Source: Pseudofrankia sp. DC12 (lineage in GTDB: Bacteria; Actinomycetota; Actinomycetes; Frankiales; Frankiaceae). Taken from it: a DNA stretch of 64,000 nucleotides. Shown here in pieces: positions 8,931-17,333 of the stretch. The position numbers were made by a program, and so were the translations under genes. The stretch is from contig NZ_KQ031391.1 of the NCBI RefSeq assembly GCF_000966285.1, positions 3,259,208 to 3,323,207 on the forward strand. Reading direction: 5' to 3'. The notes below the pieces were generated by a model. The model was not told where the DNA came from and did no database searches. It saw only the letters and a program-made list of their open reading frames with translations. Numbering within the stretch: position 1 is the stretch's first letter; each line of letters starts with the position of its first letter.

Positions 8931-9259
8931 CCACCCCAAGGCAACCAGCGCACGCGACCGGACCGCACAACGCAACCAGGAACCCAGCCCACAGCCCCGC
9001 TCAACCCCAGATCTCCACGCCACCACACAGCAAACGCTGGGAGGGCGCACAGCGCCCGACAGGCGGAGCGTCCCGCGGGCGCTCAGCGCCCAGACAAGCA
9101 CACGCGACCAGACCCGCACAACGCAACCAGGAACCCAGCCCACAGCCCCGCTCAACCCCAGATCTCCACGCCACCACACAGCAAACGCTGGGAGGGCGCA
9201 CAGCGCCCGACAGGCGGAGCGTCCCGCGGGCGCTCAGCGCCCGTTCGGGACGATCCGCC
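8931..9259. other. 329-bp intergenic region filled by a duplicated repeat
   Basis: The region lies between the convergent ends of mqnD and the cold-shock gene. It consists almost entirely of two identical 129-bp units separated by 22 bp, each ending in a dispersed GGGCGC-CAGCGCCC element. No gene was found. Confidence 0.8.
8963..9242. repeat. 129-bp perfect direct repeat, two copies
   Basis: The segment 8963-9091 is identical to 9114-9242, an offset of 151 bp. Each unit contains the dispersed core GGGAGGGCGCACAGCGCCCG plus ACAGGCGGAGCG, at 9039-9070 and 9190-9221. The unit ends in a second self-complementary GGGCGCTCAGCGCCC. A recent duplication is likely because no base differs. Confidence 0.9.
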
Positions 9260-9655
9260 CTATGCCTCAAGCTCGCTGGCGACGGCGTGGACGACCTTCG
9301 CCACGCGCTGGGCGATGCGGCGGTCCGGGTAGCGGCCGCGCCGGAGCTCACGCTGGACGTCGTCCAACACCTTGATCATGTCCTCGACCATGGCGTGCAA
9401 CTCGTCGGGGCTGCGCCGCGCGGCCTCCTTGGCTGCCTTCGCCATGGAGGGCGGCGCGGCGAGGAGCCGGACGGAGAGCGCCTGGTCGCCCTTGCGACCC
9501 GCGGCGATGCCGAACTCGACCTTGTCGCCCGCGCGCAGCTTCTCGACACCGGCCGGCAGCGCGGCCTTGCGGACGAAGACATCCCCACCGTCGTCGCGGG
9601 AGAGGAAGCCGAAACCCCTGTCCACGTCATACCACTTGACCTTGCCGGTGGGCAC
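9260..9655 (-). CDS. Cold-shock domain protein with C-terminal helical extension
   Basis: A GTG at 9655 gives 131 residues. Residues 1-66 form a cold-shock domain: [18 protein letters not shown] carries the RNP1-like KGFGFI motif in the form RGFGFL, and DVFVRKAAL is the RNP2-like VFVH motif with Arg in place of His. It binds single-stranded RNA or DNA by family precedent. The C-terminal 65 residues are helical and include [19 protein letters not shown], as in the longer actinobacterial CspB-type proteins. Translation could in principle start further upstream, but the frame above 9655 looks non-coding. Confidence 0.85.
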   Translation of the reverse strand: MPTGKVKWYDVDRGFGFLSRDDGGDVFVRKAALPAGVEKLRAGDKVEFGIAAGRKGDQALSVRLLAAPPSMAKAAKEAARRSPDELHAMVEDMIKVLDDVQRELRRGRYPDRRIAQRVAKVVHAVASELEA

Positions 9656-9979
9656 GGGCGACCTCGTTCTTCGCGCGACGGGAGCTACAACGCTTTCTCC
9701 CCACCGTCGGGCGGCCGTCGGTCCGGCTCCCCGTCGTTCGCTCGGCCGCCAACCGGTGGGATCCCTGGCGGCAAAGAAGGCGCGACCATGCCTGCCTGGC
9801 CGCGCCCTCACGCCGGTCGCGCCGGCCCGCGGTGAGCGGGCCGAGAGACCGGCAAACGACGGTGCTCAGGCTATCCGGCCGGCGCCCGACAGGCGCGAGA
9901 TTTCCGCCGCCGCAGGCGGACGACACACCCCGGGCCGGAGCGGCGCGCGCCGCGGCCCGCCGTTCACGCAGGCCAGGGC
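9656..9979. other. 324-bp intergenic region, promoter and leader of the cold-shock gene
   Basis: No gene is supported here. Cold-shock genes often have long 5' leaders, and the space is compatible with this, but no specific element was recognised. Confidence 0.4.
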
Positions 9980-11407
9980 TCAGAGCAGCTCGTTCATGGA
10001 CCCCGACCGGAATCCGCGCGGATCCACCTCGACGACGCCGAACCCGGTGACCACCGCGGTCAGGTCGGGCCGCGCGGCGAGCGTCGGCACCAGCTCGGCG
10101 TCCACCTCGATCGAGGCCCGGTCACCCAGGTCACGCACCCGCAGGTCACGGCAGGGAAGCTCGGCGTCGGCCAGGGCCAGCCGCAGTGCCTGCTCGGCAC
10201 GCTCGACCCGGGCGAGCCGGCTGGGCGTCACCTCGATCCCGTAGGCGATCCGGCTGGCGAGGCAGGCCGCGGCCGGCTTGTCAGCCGTGACCAGGCCAAG
10301 CCGGCGGGAGGCGGCCCGGACCTGCCGTTTGGTCAGCCCGGCATCGAGAAGCGGGGTGGCGGCCCCCCGCTCGGCCGCGGCCCGGATACCAGGGCGGAAC
10401 CCGGCGACGGCGTCGTCAGCGTTCGTCCCGGTGACGACGTGGGCCAGGCCCAGCTCAGCTGCCAGCGGGCCGAGCGTCTCGGTCAGCTCGGCCTTGCAGA
10501 AATAGCAGCGATCCGCGCCGTTGGCGATGTAGCCGGGCCGGGACTGCTCAGCGGTGCTGGGCAGCAGGTGCCGCACCCCGAGCGCCGCGGCGAACGCGCG
10601 GGCGGCCTCGAGCTCGGCGGCCGGCAGGGATGGGGAGACGGCGGTCGCGGCGGTGACCGCGCCGGGCCCGAGCGTCCGGACCGCCCAGGCGAGCAGGAAG
10701 GCCGAGTCGGCCCCGCCGGAGAAGGCCACCAACACCGAGCCCAGGTCCGTCAGCCGGGCACTCAGCGCCGCCAGCCGCTCGTCGAGAACCGCGTCGGCGA
10801 GCCAGTCGGGGAACTCCTCGAGCCCGCCCAGCACGACGTCCGCGCCGGCGGCCGACAGCGCCCCCGCGTCGTGGGACCCGGTGGTCAGCCCGACGGACAG
10901 CGCCCCGCCGGCCCGCGCGCCGATCACGTCGCCCTCGTGGTCACCTACGTAGATGTGCACGCCGTGCTCGCGGATCGCGTCCCCCTTCGCCGCGGCCCAG
11001 AGCCAGCCGACGATGACGTCCGGCTCGATGCCGATCGCCGCCAGGCTGGCGCGTGCGAGCCATTCGGCCTTGGCCGTCACCACGACCACCCGGCCGCCTT
11101 CCCGCCGGACCGCCTCGACGGCGCGTGCCGCCCCTGGCATCGCCTCCGACACCGGCACGGCGTGGTCGACGTACAGCTCGCGGTAGAGCGTGGCGGCGGC
11201 GGCGACCTCGTCGGCCGGGAACCAGTTCGCGAGCTCGTGCTCCAGCGGCGGGCCCAGCCGGCTCGCGGCCAGCTCGCCGTCGATCGGGACGCCGGTACGG
11301 GCCGCGATCTCCGCGTAGATCGCGACGATGCCCCGCCGCGCATCCAGCAGCGTGAGATCCAGGTCAAAGCCGACGACAAGCGGAGCAGAACTCACCCGAG
11401 CTGACAC
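9980..11407 (-). CDS. HAD hydrolase - LarE-type sulfur transferase fusion
   Basis: The 475-residue protein joins two enzymes. Residues 8-205 form a HAD phosphatase: the nucleophile motif DLDLT has Asp15 and Asp17, motif II ends in VVVVTAK, Lys142 is motif III and GDHEGD at 155-160 is motif IV. Residues 212-475 form a LarE-like PP-loop domain: SGGADS at 230-235 binds ATP, CYFC at 301-304 is a possible metal site, and Cys382 in KPAAACLASR matches the sacrificial cysteine that LarE gives up during synthesis of the nickel-pincer nucleotide of lactate racemase. larB, larC and larA are not in the window. GTG at 11407 or 11395 can start it. The partner activity of the HAD half is unknown. Confidence 0.85.
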   Translation of the reverse strand: MSARVSSAPLVVGFDLDLTLLDARRGIVAIYAEIAARTGVPIDGELAASRLGPPLEHELANWFPADEVAAAATLYRELYVDHAVPVSEAMPGAARAVEAVRREGGRVVVVTAKAEWLARASLAAIGIEPDVIVGWLWAAAKGDAIREHGVHIYVGDHEGDVIGARAGGALSVGLTTGSHDAGALSAAGADVVLGGLEEFPDWLADAVLDERLAALSARLTDLGSVLVAFSGGADSAFLLAWAVRTLGPGAVTAATAVSPSLPAAELEAARAFAAALGVRHLLPSTAEQSRPGYIANGADRCYFCKAELTETLGPLAAELGLAHVVTGTNADDAVAGFRPGIRAAAERGAATPLLDAGLTKRQVRAASRRLGLVTADKPAAACLASRIAYGIEVTPSRLARVERAEQALRLALADAELPCRDLRVRDLGDRASIEVDAELVPTLAARPDLTAVVTGFGVVEVDPRGFRSGSMNELL

Positions 11408-11488
11408 GTCCCGAGCGTAACGACCGGGTTTCCGCCCTGGCCAACAGACGGCGCCAGGGCGGTCGTCGTCACGGCGGGCGGGCCGGCG

Positions 11489-13333
11489 TCAACGCTCGAT
11501 CGGGATCTGGGCCCCCTGGCCGAGCAGGCCGTCGTGCAGCTCCAGGCGGGTCGGGGCGGTGTCGACCGGGATGTCGAAGATCAGCGTTCCACTCACCTGG
11601 GCGTCCGGCTCGATCTTGTTCCACAACGAGTCGAACGGGTAGTAGAGCCGGGACTCGAAGGACGAGTAGGCCTGGTGGCGGCCACCGTCCTGGTCGTACA
11701 TGAACTGCTGGTTGGCGACCAGCGTGCGCGACGAGTTCCCGATGTTCCGAACGTTGATCTTGACGAGGCAGTACTGGCCGTCCGGCTTGCGCGGGATGAT
11801 GCCGATCTTCTGGACGCCGCAGCGCAGACTCTGGACCTGGAACTGGAGCGAGCCGTCGGTGTAGACGTGGCTGTTCGGCCCGGTCGCCGTCGGTGTCGGC
11901 GTCCTCGACGGCGGGAGAGCGCTGCCCGGCTCGGACGAGTCGCCCGGATTGAGCGCGATCAGGGTGATCGCCAGCGCGCCCAGGATGACCAGCGCGACCG
12001 TCAGCCAGAGCCCGAGCCTGCTGCCGCCGCGCCGGCGGCCACTGGCGCGGACCGGCATCCCGGGCCGAGCGGGGCCCTGGTAGCCGGCGGCGCCCCGGCG
12101 CCCGCCGGCCGCAGGGGAGGACGGCCGCCGCGGCGCCACGATGCCGCCGGGCCGCTGGTCATAGTGCCCCGGCGCCTGCCGCGGGTCATGGCCGGGGCCA
12201 CCGAACCGCGCCGCGCCCTCGACCTGCTCCGTCGCGTCGCCGTAGCCGGGTGGAGCGACCCGCGTCCGCGGCAGCGCGCCGGACGGATCCGGGCCGGTCA
12301 ACGCGACCACGGCGGGGCTCGCCATCACCTCGGCCCGGTCAGCGGCGAGCCCGAGCAGCTCCTCACCCGGCGGCACGACCGGCCCACCGCTGGGACCGCG
12401 CTCGATCAGAGCCAGCAGCAGGTCGCGCGCCGTCGGGCGGGCCGCGGGATCCTTGGCCAGCGCGGCCTCGATCAGGTCCCGCATCGGCGGAGCCAGGCCG
12501 GTCAGGTCCGGTGCGGCGGAAACGGTCCGGTAGGCCAGGTCGATGTCCTTGCCCTCGCCGAACGGGTGCTGCCCGGTCCCGGCGTAGGCCATCAGGATGC
12601 CCCAGGTGAAGATGTCCGCCGCCGGGCCGATCGGCTGGCCGTTGATCTGCTCGGGCGCCATCCAGCCGGCCGAGCCGAACCCCCACGACGTGGGCTTGGC
12701 CGTCGAGCCGTGGGCCACCGCCTGGGCGATCCCGAAATCGATCACCCGCGGCCCGGACAGCGACAGCAGCACATTGCTCGGCTTGAGGTCGCGATGCACC
12801 AGCCCGGCGCGATGGATCGCCGTCAGCGCGGTCGCCACGCCGACCGCGAGCCCGGTGAGGGTCGACGGCGTGAGCGGACCGCCCCTGGCGATCGCCTGGT
12901 CGAGGCGCAGGCCGTCGATGAACTCGGTCACCAGGTAGGGCGCCGGCGCATCCGGGTCGGCATCGAGCACCTCGGCCGTGCAGAACGGCGCCACCCGGCG
13001 GGCGGCGGCCACCTCCTGGCGGAACCGGCGGCGGAACTCCTCGTCCGCGGCCAGGTCCGGACGGATGATCTTCACGGCCACCAGCCGGCCGCGCTCGCCC
13101 CGGCCCAGGTAGACCGTGCCCATGCCCCCGGTGCCCAGCCGGCTCAGCAACGGGTAAGGCCCGACCCGGCGCGGGTCATGCGCCGCGAGCGGGTCACCCG
13201 ACAGCCCGGAGGCCGGGCGCCGCTCCGCGCCCGCCACGTCCTCCGTCACCCGCGCCCCCTGCTCCCCCGTCCGATGCCCCGGCCACTCGTCCACCATCGT
13301 CGTGTCAGGACCCGCTGCTCGCCGCGGCCCCAC
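11489..13333 (-). CDS. Membrane Ser/Thr protein kinase with extracellular DUF4352-like domain
   Basis: The open frame gives 614 residues; true starts could lie at the internal ATG (MVDEWPGHRTG) or GTG (VTEDVAG) about 13-29 codons in. A Hanks-type kinase domain spans roughly residues 57-310: glycine loop LGTGGMGTVYLG, VAVKII lysine, catalytic HRDLKPSN, DFG as IDFGIAQ, and WMAPE. A Pro/Gly-rich linker follows, then one membrane helix (LWLTVALVILGALAITLIAL) near residue 450. The outer domain of about 130 residues resembles DUF4352 (YCLVKINVRNIGNSSRTL). The kinase probably senses something outside the cell. It is a stand-alone gene separate from pknA and pknB. Confidence 0.88.
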   Translation of the reverse strand: MGPRRAAGPDTTMVDEWPGHRTGEQGARVTEDVAGAERRPASGLSGDPLAAHDPRRVGPYPLLSRLGTGGMGTVYLGRGERGRLVAVKIIRPDLAADEEFRRRFRQEVAAARRVAPFCTAEVLDADPDAPAPYLVTEFIDGLRLDQAIARGGPLTPSTLTGLAVGVATALTAIHRAGLVHRDLKPSNVLLSLSGPRVIDFGIAQAVAHGSTAKPTSWGFGSAGWMAPEQINGQPIGPAADIFTWGILMAYAGTGQHPFGEGKDIDLAYRTVSAAPDLTGLAPPMRDLIEAALAKDPAARPTARDLLLALIERGPSGGPVVPPGEELLGLAADRAEVMASPAVVALTGPDPSGALPRTRVAPPGYGDATEQVEGAARFGGPGHDPRQAPGHYDQRPGGIVAPRRPSSPAAGGRRGAAGYQGPARPGMPVRASGRRRGGSRLGLWLTVALVILGALAITLIALNPGDSSEPGSALPPSRTPTPTATGPNSHVYTDGSLQFQVQSLRCGVQKIGIIPRKPDGQYCLVKINVRNIGNSSRTLVANQQFMYDQDGGRHQAYSSFESRLYYPFDSLWNKIEPDAQVSGTLIFDIPVDTAPTRLELHDGLLGQGAQIPIER

Positions 13334-13604
13334 TGACCGGTGCCACCGTCAAGCTGTCCCGGCCCTGGCGGCTGCCGTGGCGCCGAGTTCCTCGCATGAC
13401 CGCCAGCGACGGCCCGAAGCCCGCCAAGCCGCAGTCTCCCCCAACACCGGGGCGCCGCGCTGCCCGCTCGCGGCCCGCCTGGACCGCTCCTTTCACCGCA
13501 TACCGACATGTATCCCACACACTGGCTCTGCATACGGGTTGCTCGTCCCCTCTGTCGGCCATCGGACCACCGGTGCCGACGGGCACGGCCCGCGATCCCG
13601 ATCG

Positions 13605-13808
13605 TCAGGCCGCGGCCGACGACGCCGCGTCGCCCGGTTCGTCGGGCGGCACGGGCGGCAGGAACGAGACCCGGCGCCCGCAGGCATCGCAGACCGCCTC
13701 CTGCGCACCCGGCTCCTCGTCGGACTCGGCGAAATGTGTGAGCGGCACCGTGCCGGTACACCAGGGGCAGCTGATCCACGGCCCGTCGACGGTGCCGCCA
13801 TTTGTCAT
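13605..13808 (-). CDS. Small zinc-ribbon-like protein of unknown function
   Basis: This 67-residue protein (ATG at 13808) has two Cys pairs, CPWC and CDAC, about 30 residues apart, which suggests a zinc ribbon. The sequence between them is acidic (HFAESDEEPGAQEAV). The tail is Pro/Asp/Ala-rich. Nothing else identifies its role. It lies between the kinase gene and the divergent Fpg/Nei gene, whose start is only 72 bp away. Confidence 0.6.
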   Translation of the reverse strand: MTNGGTVDGPWISCPWCTGTVPLTHFAESDEEPGAQEAVCDACGRRVSFLPPVPPDEPGDAASSAAA

Positions 13809-13880
13809 GGATCCACGATGACATGCCGGCTTCCCCGGTCGGGGATGGCCACGGCGTCCCGGACCGGCAACACTGAGGGC

Positions 13881-14759
13881 ATGCCGGAGCTGCCCGAGAT
13901 GGAGGCGCTCGCCAGCGTCCTGCGCGACCGCGCGGTCGGCAAGGTCGTCACGAGGGCCGAGCCTGTCGCGATCAACGCGCTGCGCACCGTCTCCCCGAGC
14001 CCGGTCGACCTGGTCGGCGCGGCCCTGGTCGACGCGACCAGGCACGGCAAGTTCCTCGATCTCATCTTCGCCGGTGCCGGCGGCGAGCGGCTCGACCTCA
14101 TCGCGCACCTGTCCAGGGCCGGCTGGCTGCGCTGGAAGGACCGCCAGCCGACGACGCCTGGCCGCGGCGGGCGCGGCGGGCTCGCCTGGCGGCTGGTGTT
14201 CGACGACGGGTCCGGCTTCGACCTCACCGAGGCCGGTACGCAGAAGCGCCTCGCCGTCTACCTGGTCCGCGACCCGGCCGAGGTGCCTGGTGTGGCCCGG
14301 CTCGGCATCGACCCGCTGGACCCCGCGTTCACCGTCGAGGCGCTGGCCGCGCTGCTCTCCACCGCCGGGCGCAGCCAGATCAAGGGCGTGCTGACCGACC
14401 AGTCGGTCCTCGCCGGAGTGGGCAACGCCTACTCGGACGAGGTGCTGTGGGCGGCCCGGCTGTCCCCGTTCGCCCCATCCAGCGCCCTGTCGGGCGATCA
14501 GGTCGCCGCCCTGCACGACGCCCTGGTGGGGACGCTGCGATCGGCCGTCGAGGCGGCCGGCGGGCTGGGCGCCGCCGACCTGAAGGCGGAGAAGAAGGCC
14601 AACCTGGCCGTGCACGCGCGGACCGGCGAGGCCTGCCCGCGCTGCGGCGACACCGTCCGCCAGGTCTCGTTCGCGGACCGCAGCCTGCAGTACTGCCCTA
14701 CCTGCCAGACCGGGGGCCGGATACTCGCTGACCGCCGCCTGTCCCGCCTGCTGAAGTAG
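13881..14759 (+). CDS. Fpg/Nei family DNA glycosylase/AP lyase
   Basis: The 292-residue enzyme would excise oxidised bases and cut the resulting abasic site. It begins MPELPEME; the Pro2 amine and Glu3 are the catalytic residues of the family. Lys57 in RHGKFL matches the conserved DNA-contacting lysine. The helix-two-turns-helix has IKGVLTDQSVLAGVGNAYSDE. A C-terminal zinc finger has ACPRCG and YCPTCQ. The arginine after the second Cys pair lies in GGRILADRRL rather than the usual GGRTT, and the 'KANLAVHARTG' segment also departs from Fpg. A Nei-like or third-branch actinobacterial specificity is therefore likely. Confidence 0.88.
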   Translation: MPELPEMEALASVLRDRAVGKVVTRAEPVAINALRTVSPSPVDLVGAALVDATRHGKFLDLIFAGAGGERLDLIAHLSRAGWLRWKDRQPTTPGRGGRGGLAWRLVFDDGSGFDLTEAGTQKRLAVYLVRDPAEVPGVARLGIDPLDPAFTVEALAALLSTAGRSQIKGVLTDQSVLAGVGNAYSDEVLWAARLSPFAPSSALSGDQVAALHDALVGTLRSAVEAAGGLGAADLKAEKKANLAVHARTGEACPRCGDTVRQVSFADRSLQYCPTCQTGGRILADRRLSRLLK

Positions 14760-14789
14760 GATGCGGGCCGGTTGGCACGGCCGCGGGGG

Positions 14790-15149
14790 TCAGAGGATGA
14801 ACGGGGCGCCCGCGCTGTCGGCGGTCATCGGGCGGCCACCGGCGGCCCAGGCCATCATGCCCCCGGCCAGGTTGTACGCGTCCCAGCCGCCCTTGGTCAG
14901 GTAGCCGGTGACCATCCCCGACCGGTTCCCGGACCGGCAGACCGCGATGATGCGGGCCGACCGCGGGACCTCGTCGAGGCGGCTGACGAGGTCGCCCATC
15001 GGGATGTGGGTGGCGCCTTCGATGTGGCCGGCAGCCCACTCGTCCGGCTCCCGCACGTCGAGCAGGAACAGCTTGTCGTCGCGCGTAGGTTCGGCGGGGA
15101 TGTCCGCCACCGTTACGGTCGGCACCTGATCGGGACCCATGCCTGTCAT
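14790..15149 (-). CDS. Rhodanese-like sulfurtransferase
   Basis: The protein has 119 residues from the ATG at 15149; another ATG at 15140 is possible. It is a single rhodanese domain with the entry motif LLDVREPDEWAAGHIEGATHIP and the active-site loop CRSGNRS, whose Cys71 would carry the persulfide. The six-residue loop fits thiosulfate or polysulfide donors rather than phosphatase activity. A C-terminal GGMMAWAAGGRP is also typical. It converges on the Fpg/Nei gene with 30 bp between stops. Confidence 0.88.
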   Translation of the reverse strand: MTGMGPDQVPTVTVADIPAEPTRDDKLFLLDVREPDEWAAGHIEGATHIPMGDLVSRLDEVPRSARIIAVCRSGNRSGMVTGYLTKGGWDAYNLAGGMMAWAAGGRPMTADSAGAPFIL

Positions 15150-15170
15150 CGTGCCACCTCTGCGGTCCGC

Positions 15171-15206
15171 CGCACCTCCCGGCACCTCCCGGCACCTCCC
15201 GGCACC
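15171..15206. repeat. 10-bp tandem repeat (GGCACCTCCC)
   Basis: Three consecutive near-perfect copies of GGCACCTCCC, plus a partial copy, lie upstream of the rhodanese gene. The meaning is unknown. Confidence 0.7.
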
Positions 15207-15240
15207 GAGCCCCCACGGCCTACCGCGGCGGCCGGCCGCG

Positions 15241-15906
15241 TCAGCCGGGCTCGCTCGCGGTGCTGGCCAGGGCGCGCAGCGTCATCGGCGGCCCGTCGAG
15301 CGCGGTGTTGTGCTCGCTGGGACGCAGCGAGTCCAGCAGCAGGTCGATGTATCGTCGCCAGGTCCGCCCGGCGGGTGCCTCGGTGAGCTCCAGCACCACC
15401 CGCACCGCGCGCAGCAGCACGATCAGGTCGGCCAGTACCGCGTCCGCGCGGATCAGCCCGGCCTCCTGCGCGTCGTTGAACATCATCCCCAGCAACGGGA
15501 CGACGTCGTCGAACACGAGCGCGCTGGTCCGGCCCGTCCACAGCCTCCGGGAGACGAAGGCCCAGCGGCAGGCGTCATCCGCGATCGACGTCATCAGGAA
15601 CTCGCGCAGTGCGCGCCCAGGCGGCGCGGTCTCGCGGGCGGTCACCGCGAGCTCGCGGACGCGTCCGACCGCCGCGGCCAGTGTCTCCTCGACGAGCGCG
15701 TCCTTGTTCGGGAAACGGCGGTAGAGCGTCCCCATACCGACGCCGGCGCGCCGGGCGATCTCGTCGACGCCAACGGCGAGGCCGTGCTCGACGAACAGCT
15801 CCCTGGCCGCGCACAGGATGCGTTCGCGATTGCGTTCCGCGTCGCGGCGCAACGACCGCGGTACCGATGCAGCGACGCCAACGACGTGTGGGCCCCCCAA
15901 ACTCAT
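15241..15906 (-). CDS. TetR/AcrR family transcriptional regulator
   Basis: The 221-residue protein (ATG at 15906) has a TetR DNA-binding domain at about residues 18-65: RERILCAARELFVEHGLAVGVDEIARRAGVGMGTLYRRFPNKDAL. The C-terminal ligand domain is helical and of the kind found next to the SbtR-like branch. Upstream N-terminal extension in the same frame looks non-coding. No obvious target gene is adjacent, since the divergent neighbour is an HNH-type lipoprotein. Autoregulation through the AT-richer region just above the start is plausible but not shown. Confidence 0.85.
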   Translation of the reverse strand: MSLGGPHVVGVAASVPRSLRRDAERNRERILCAARELFVEHGLAVGVDEIARRAGVGMGTLYRRFPNKDALVEETLAAAVGRVRELAVTARETAPPGRALREFLMTSIADDACRWAFVSRRLWTGRTSALVFDDVVPLLGMMFNDAQEAGLIRADAVLADLIVLLRAVRVVLELTEAPAGRTWRRYIDLLLDSLRPSEHNTALDGPPMTLRALASTASEPG

Positions 15907-16169
15907 GCGGCAACTGTAAAGGCCTCGTATATGCGCAACCATCCGTTCTGAGCCCATCACCTCTGAGCGCCATCGGCGCGCCATTCGCTCGGCTGTCGTT
16001 GCGAGTCAACGCCGTAGTCCGGGACTCTCGGCCGGCCAAAACCCGATATGCCCCCATGTGTGGCACGATCGGGCGCCGGGCCGCCAGCACCGAGCGACAA
16101 ACCTGCTCGGATGGGCCCGGACTCCGGCAGACTCGCCGCTAACGAACGGACGTGGGACAGGTGGGGGAC

Positions 16170-16916
16170 ATGGGCACGTGGGTCGCGGGGCGGCTTGCCG
16201 CTGTCGTGGCGGCGGCAGCGACGGTCGCGGTGCTGGCGACCGGGTGCAACGCGGTTTCGACGGCGCTCAACGACGCCTCGACCGCCAGCCCGGGGAACGT
16301 CCAGCCCAGCGGGTTCGCCGCCAACGGTTCGGATGTCGGCGCCGACGGCTCGGCGCTCGCCGCCCTGGGCACGCTGAAGATCGCGCCGCTTGCCACGTCG
16401 CCGAAGTATGACCGCGACGCCTTCGGCACAGCCTGGAAGGACGTCGACCACAACGGCTGCGACACCCGTAACGACGTCCTGCACCGGGACCTGCATTCGG
16501 TGACGGTGCGTACGACCGACAACTGCATCGTGCTCACCGGCGAGCTGAACGACCCGTACACGAACAGGATCATCCGGTTCAACCGGGGCAAGGACTCCGC
16601 CGCGGTGCAGATCGACCACGTCGTGCCGCTGGGTGACGCCTGGCGAACCGGCGCCTACGCCCTCCCCGAGTCCGAGCGTGAGGCGATAGCCAACGACCCG
16701 GAGAACCTGCTCGCCGTCGATGGGCCGACAAACGTCAAGAAGAGCGACAGCGACGCCAGCGAGTGGCTTCCGCCGGTCACGGGCTATCGCTGCAAGTACG
16801 TCGCGCGGCAGATCGGTATCAAGGCGCGCTATCACCTCTGGGTGACCCAGGCCGAGGCCGATGCCATGCGCACCGTGCTCTCCTCCTGCGCGTCGCAGCC
16901 TGAGCTCGGCGGCTGA
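16170..16916 (+). CDS. Secreted/lipoprotein HNH endonuclease (DUF1524-like)
   Basis: The ATG at 16170 (or a GTG at 16152) gives 248 residues. The N-terminus is a lipoprotein signal: a basic start, a hydrophobic Ala/Val stretch and the lipobox LATGC. After a Ser/Ala-rich linker comes the nuclease domain with paired cysteines (HNGCDTRNDVL), QIDHVVPLGDAW as the HxxP-type catalytic motif, and DPENLLAVDGPTNVKKS supplying the second metal-site Asn. This is the DUF1524/HNH family found as the nuclease half of GmrSD and as secreted actinobacterial nucleases. An exported DNA-scavenging role is inferred. Confidence 0.85.
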   Translation: MGTWVAGRLAAVVAAAATVAVLATGCNAVSTALNDASTASPGNVQPSGFAANGSDVGADGSALAALGTLKIAPLATSPKYDRDAFGTAWKDVDHNGCDTRNDVLHRDLHSVTVRTTDNCIVLTGELNDPYTNRIIRFNRGKDSAAVQIDHVVPLGDAWRTGAYALPESEREAIANDPENLLAVDGPTNVKKSDSDASEWLPPVTGYRCKYVARQIGIKARYHLWVTQAEADAMRTVLSSCASQPELGG

Positions 16917-16940
16917 CCTCCCGCTCAAGCATTGGATGAA

Positions 16941-16972
16941 CGCTGATGGCGCGCGATCGCGCGCCATCAGCG
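16941..16972 (+). terminator. Perfect 32-nt palindrome downstream of the HNH gene
   Basis: CGCTGATGGCGCGCGA is followed immediately by its exact reverse complement. It begins 25 bp after the stop codon, a position expected for a transcription terminator. There is no T-run. Confidence 0.6.
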
Positions 16973-17193
16973 ACACCTGATCGCGTTGCGGCCCGCTGGG
17001 GTTGTCACCAAGGCCAGCCGACAGCCACCCGCGGGCCAGACGGCGATCGGCTACCGGTCGGGTCGGCCACGGCCCGCGCCCACCGGGGCCTGAATCGGGC
17101 CCGGACCCTGAACGGAGGCGACCGGGACGCATTCTCCGGCTGCCGAAGTCAGAGAGAAACAGCACCGCCGACGACGACGGTAATCTCCCGACC

Positions 17194-17234
17194 CAAAAAG
17201 AAGGCCGGGGCTCAGTCCTGCCTGAGCTCCCGGC
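17194..17234 (-). terminator. Rho-independent terminator of tRNA-Leu
   Basis: On the minus strand GCCGGGAGCTCAG pairs with CTGAGCCCCGGC (one bulged base) across a 6-nt loop at 17204-17234. CTTCTTTTTG follows. It starts 17 bp after the tRNA 3' end. Confidence 0.8.
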
Positions 17235-17250
17235 GCGTACTACCTGTGAG

Positions 17251-17333
17251 TGGGCGAGGGGGGAGTTGAACCCCCACGTCCTTTCGGACACACGGACCTG
17301 AACCGTGCGCGTCTGCCATTCCGCCACTCGCCC
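17251..17333 (-). tRNA. tRNA-Leu (CAG)
   Basis: The minus strand folds into a complete class II tRNA of 83 nt. The acceptor stem is GGGCGAG/CTCGCCC with discriminator A. The anticodon stem CACGG/CCGTG holds the loop TTCAGGT, giving anticodon CAG. A long variable arm (GTCCGAAAGGAC) marks it as leucine. The T arm is GGGGG-TTCAACT-CCCCC. CCA is not encoded. A leucine tRNA (leuT) is also next to fhaA in Mycobacterium tuberculosis. Confidence 0.97.

Larger units (their letters stand above)
16917..17250. other. 334-bp intergenic region with two terminators, no gene
   Basis: The stretch contains a perfect palindrome just after the HNH gene and the terminator of the convergent tRNA-Leu gene. Nothing else is recognisable between them. 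Confidence 0.6.

Noticed and set aside
8931-9259. Possible CRISPR-like repeat
   Set aside because: Only two copies of a 129-bp unit with a 22-bp gap exist; unit size and structure do not fit a CRISPR array.
15957-17327. Long minus-strand open frame of 456 residues across the HNH gene and tRNA-Leu
   Set aside because: It runs through the tRNA and opposite to a clear HNH gene; it is the antisense of GC-rich coding DNA.
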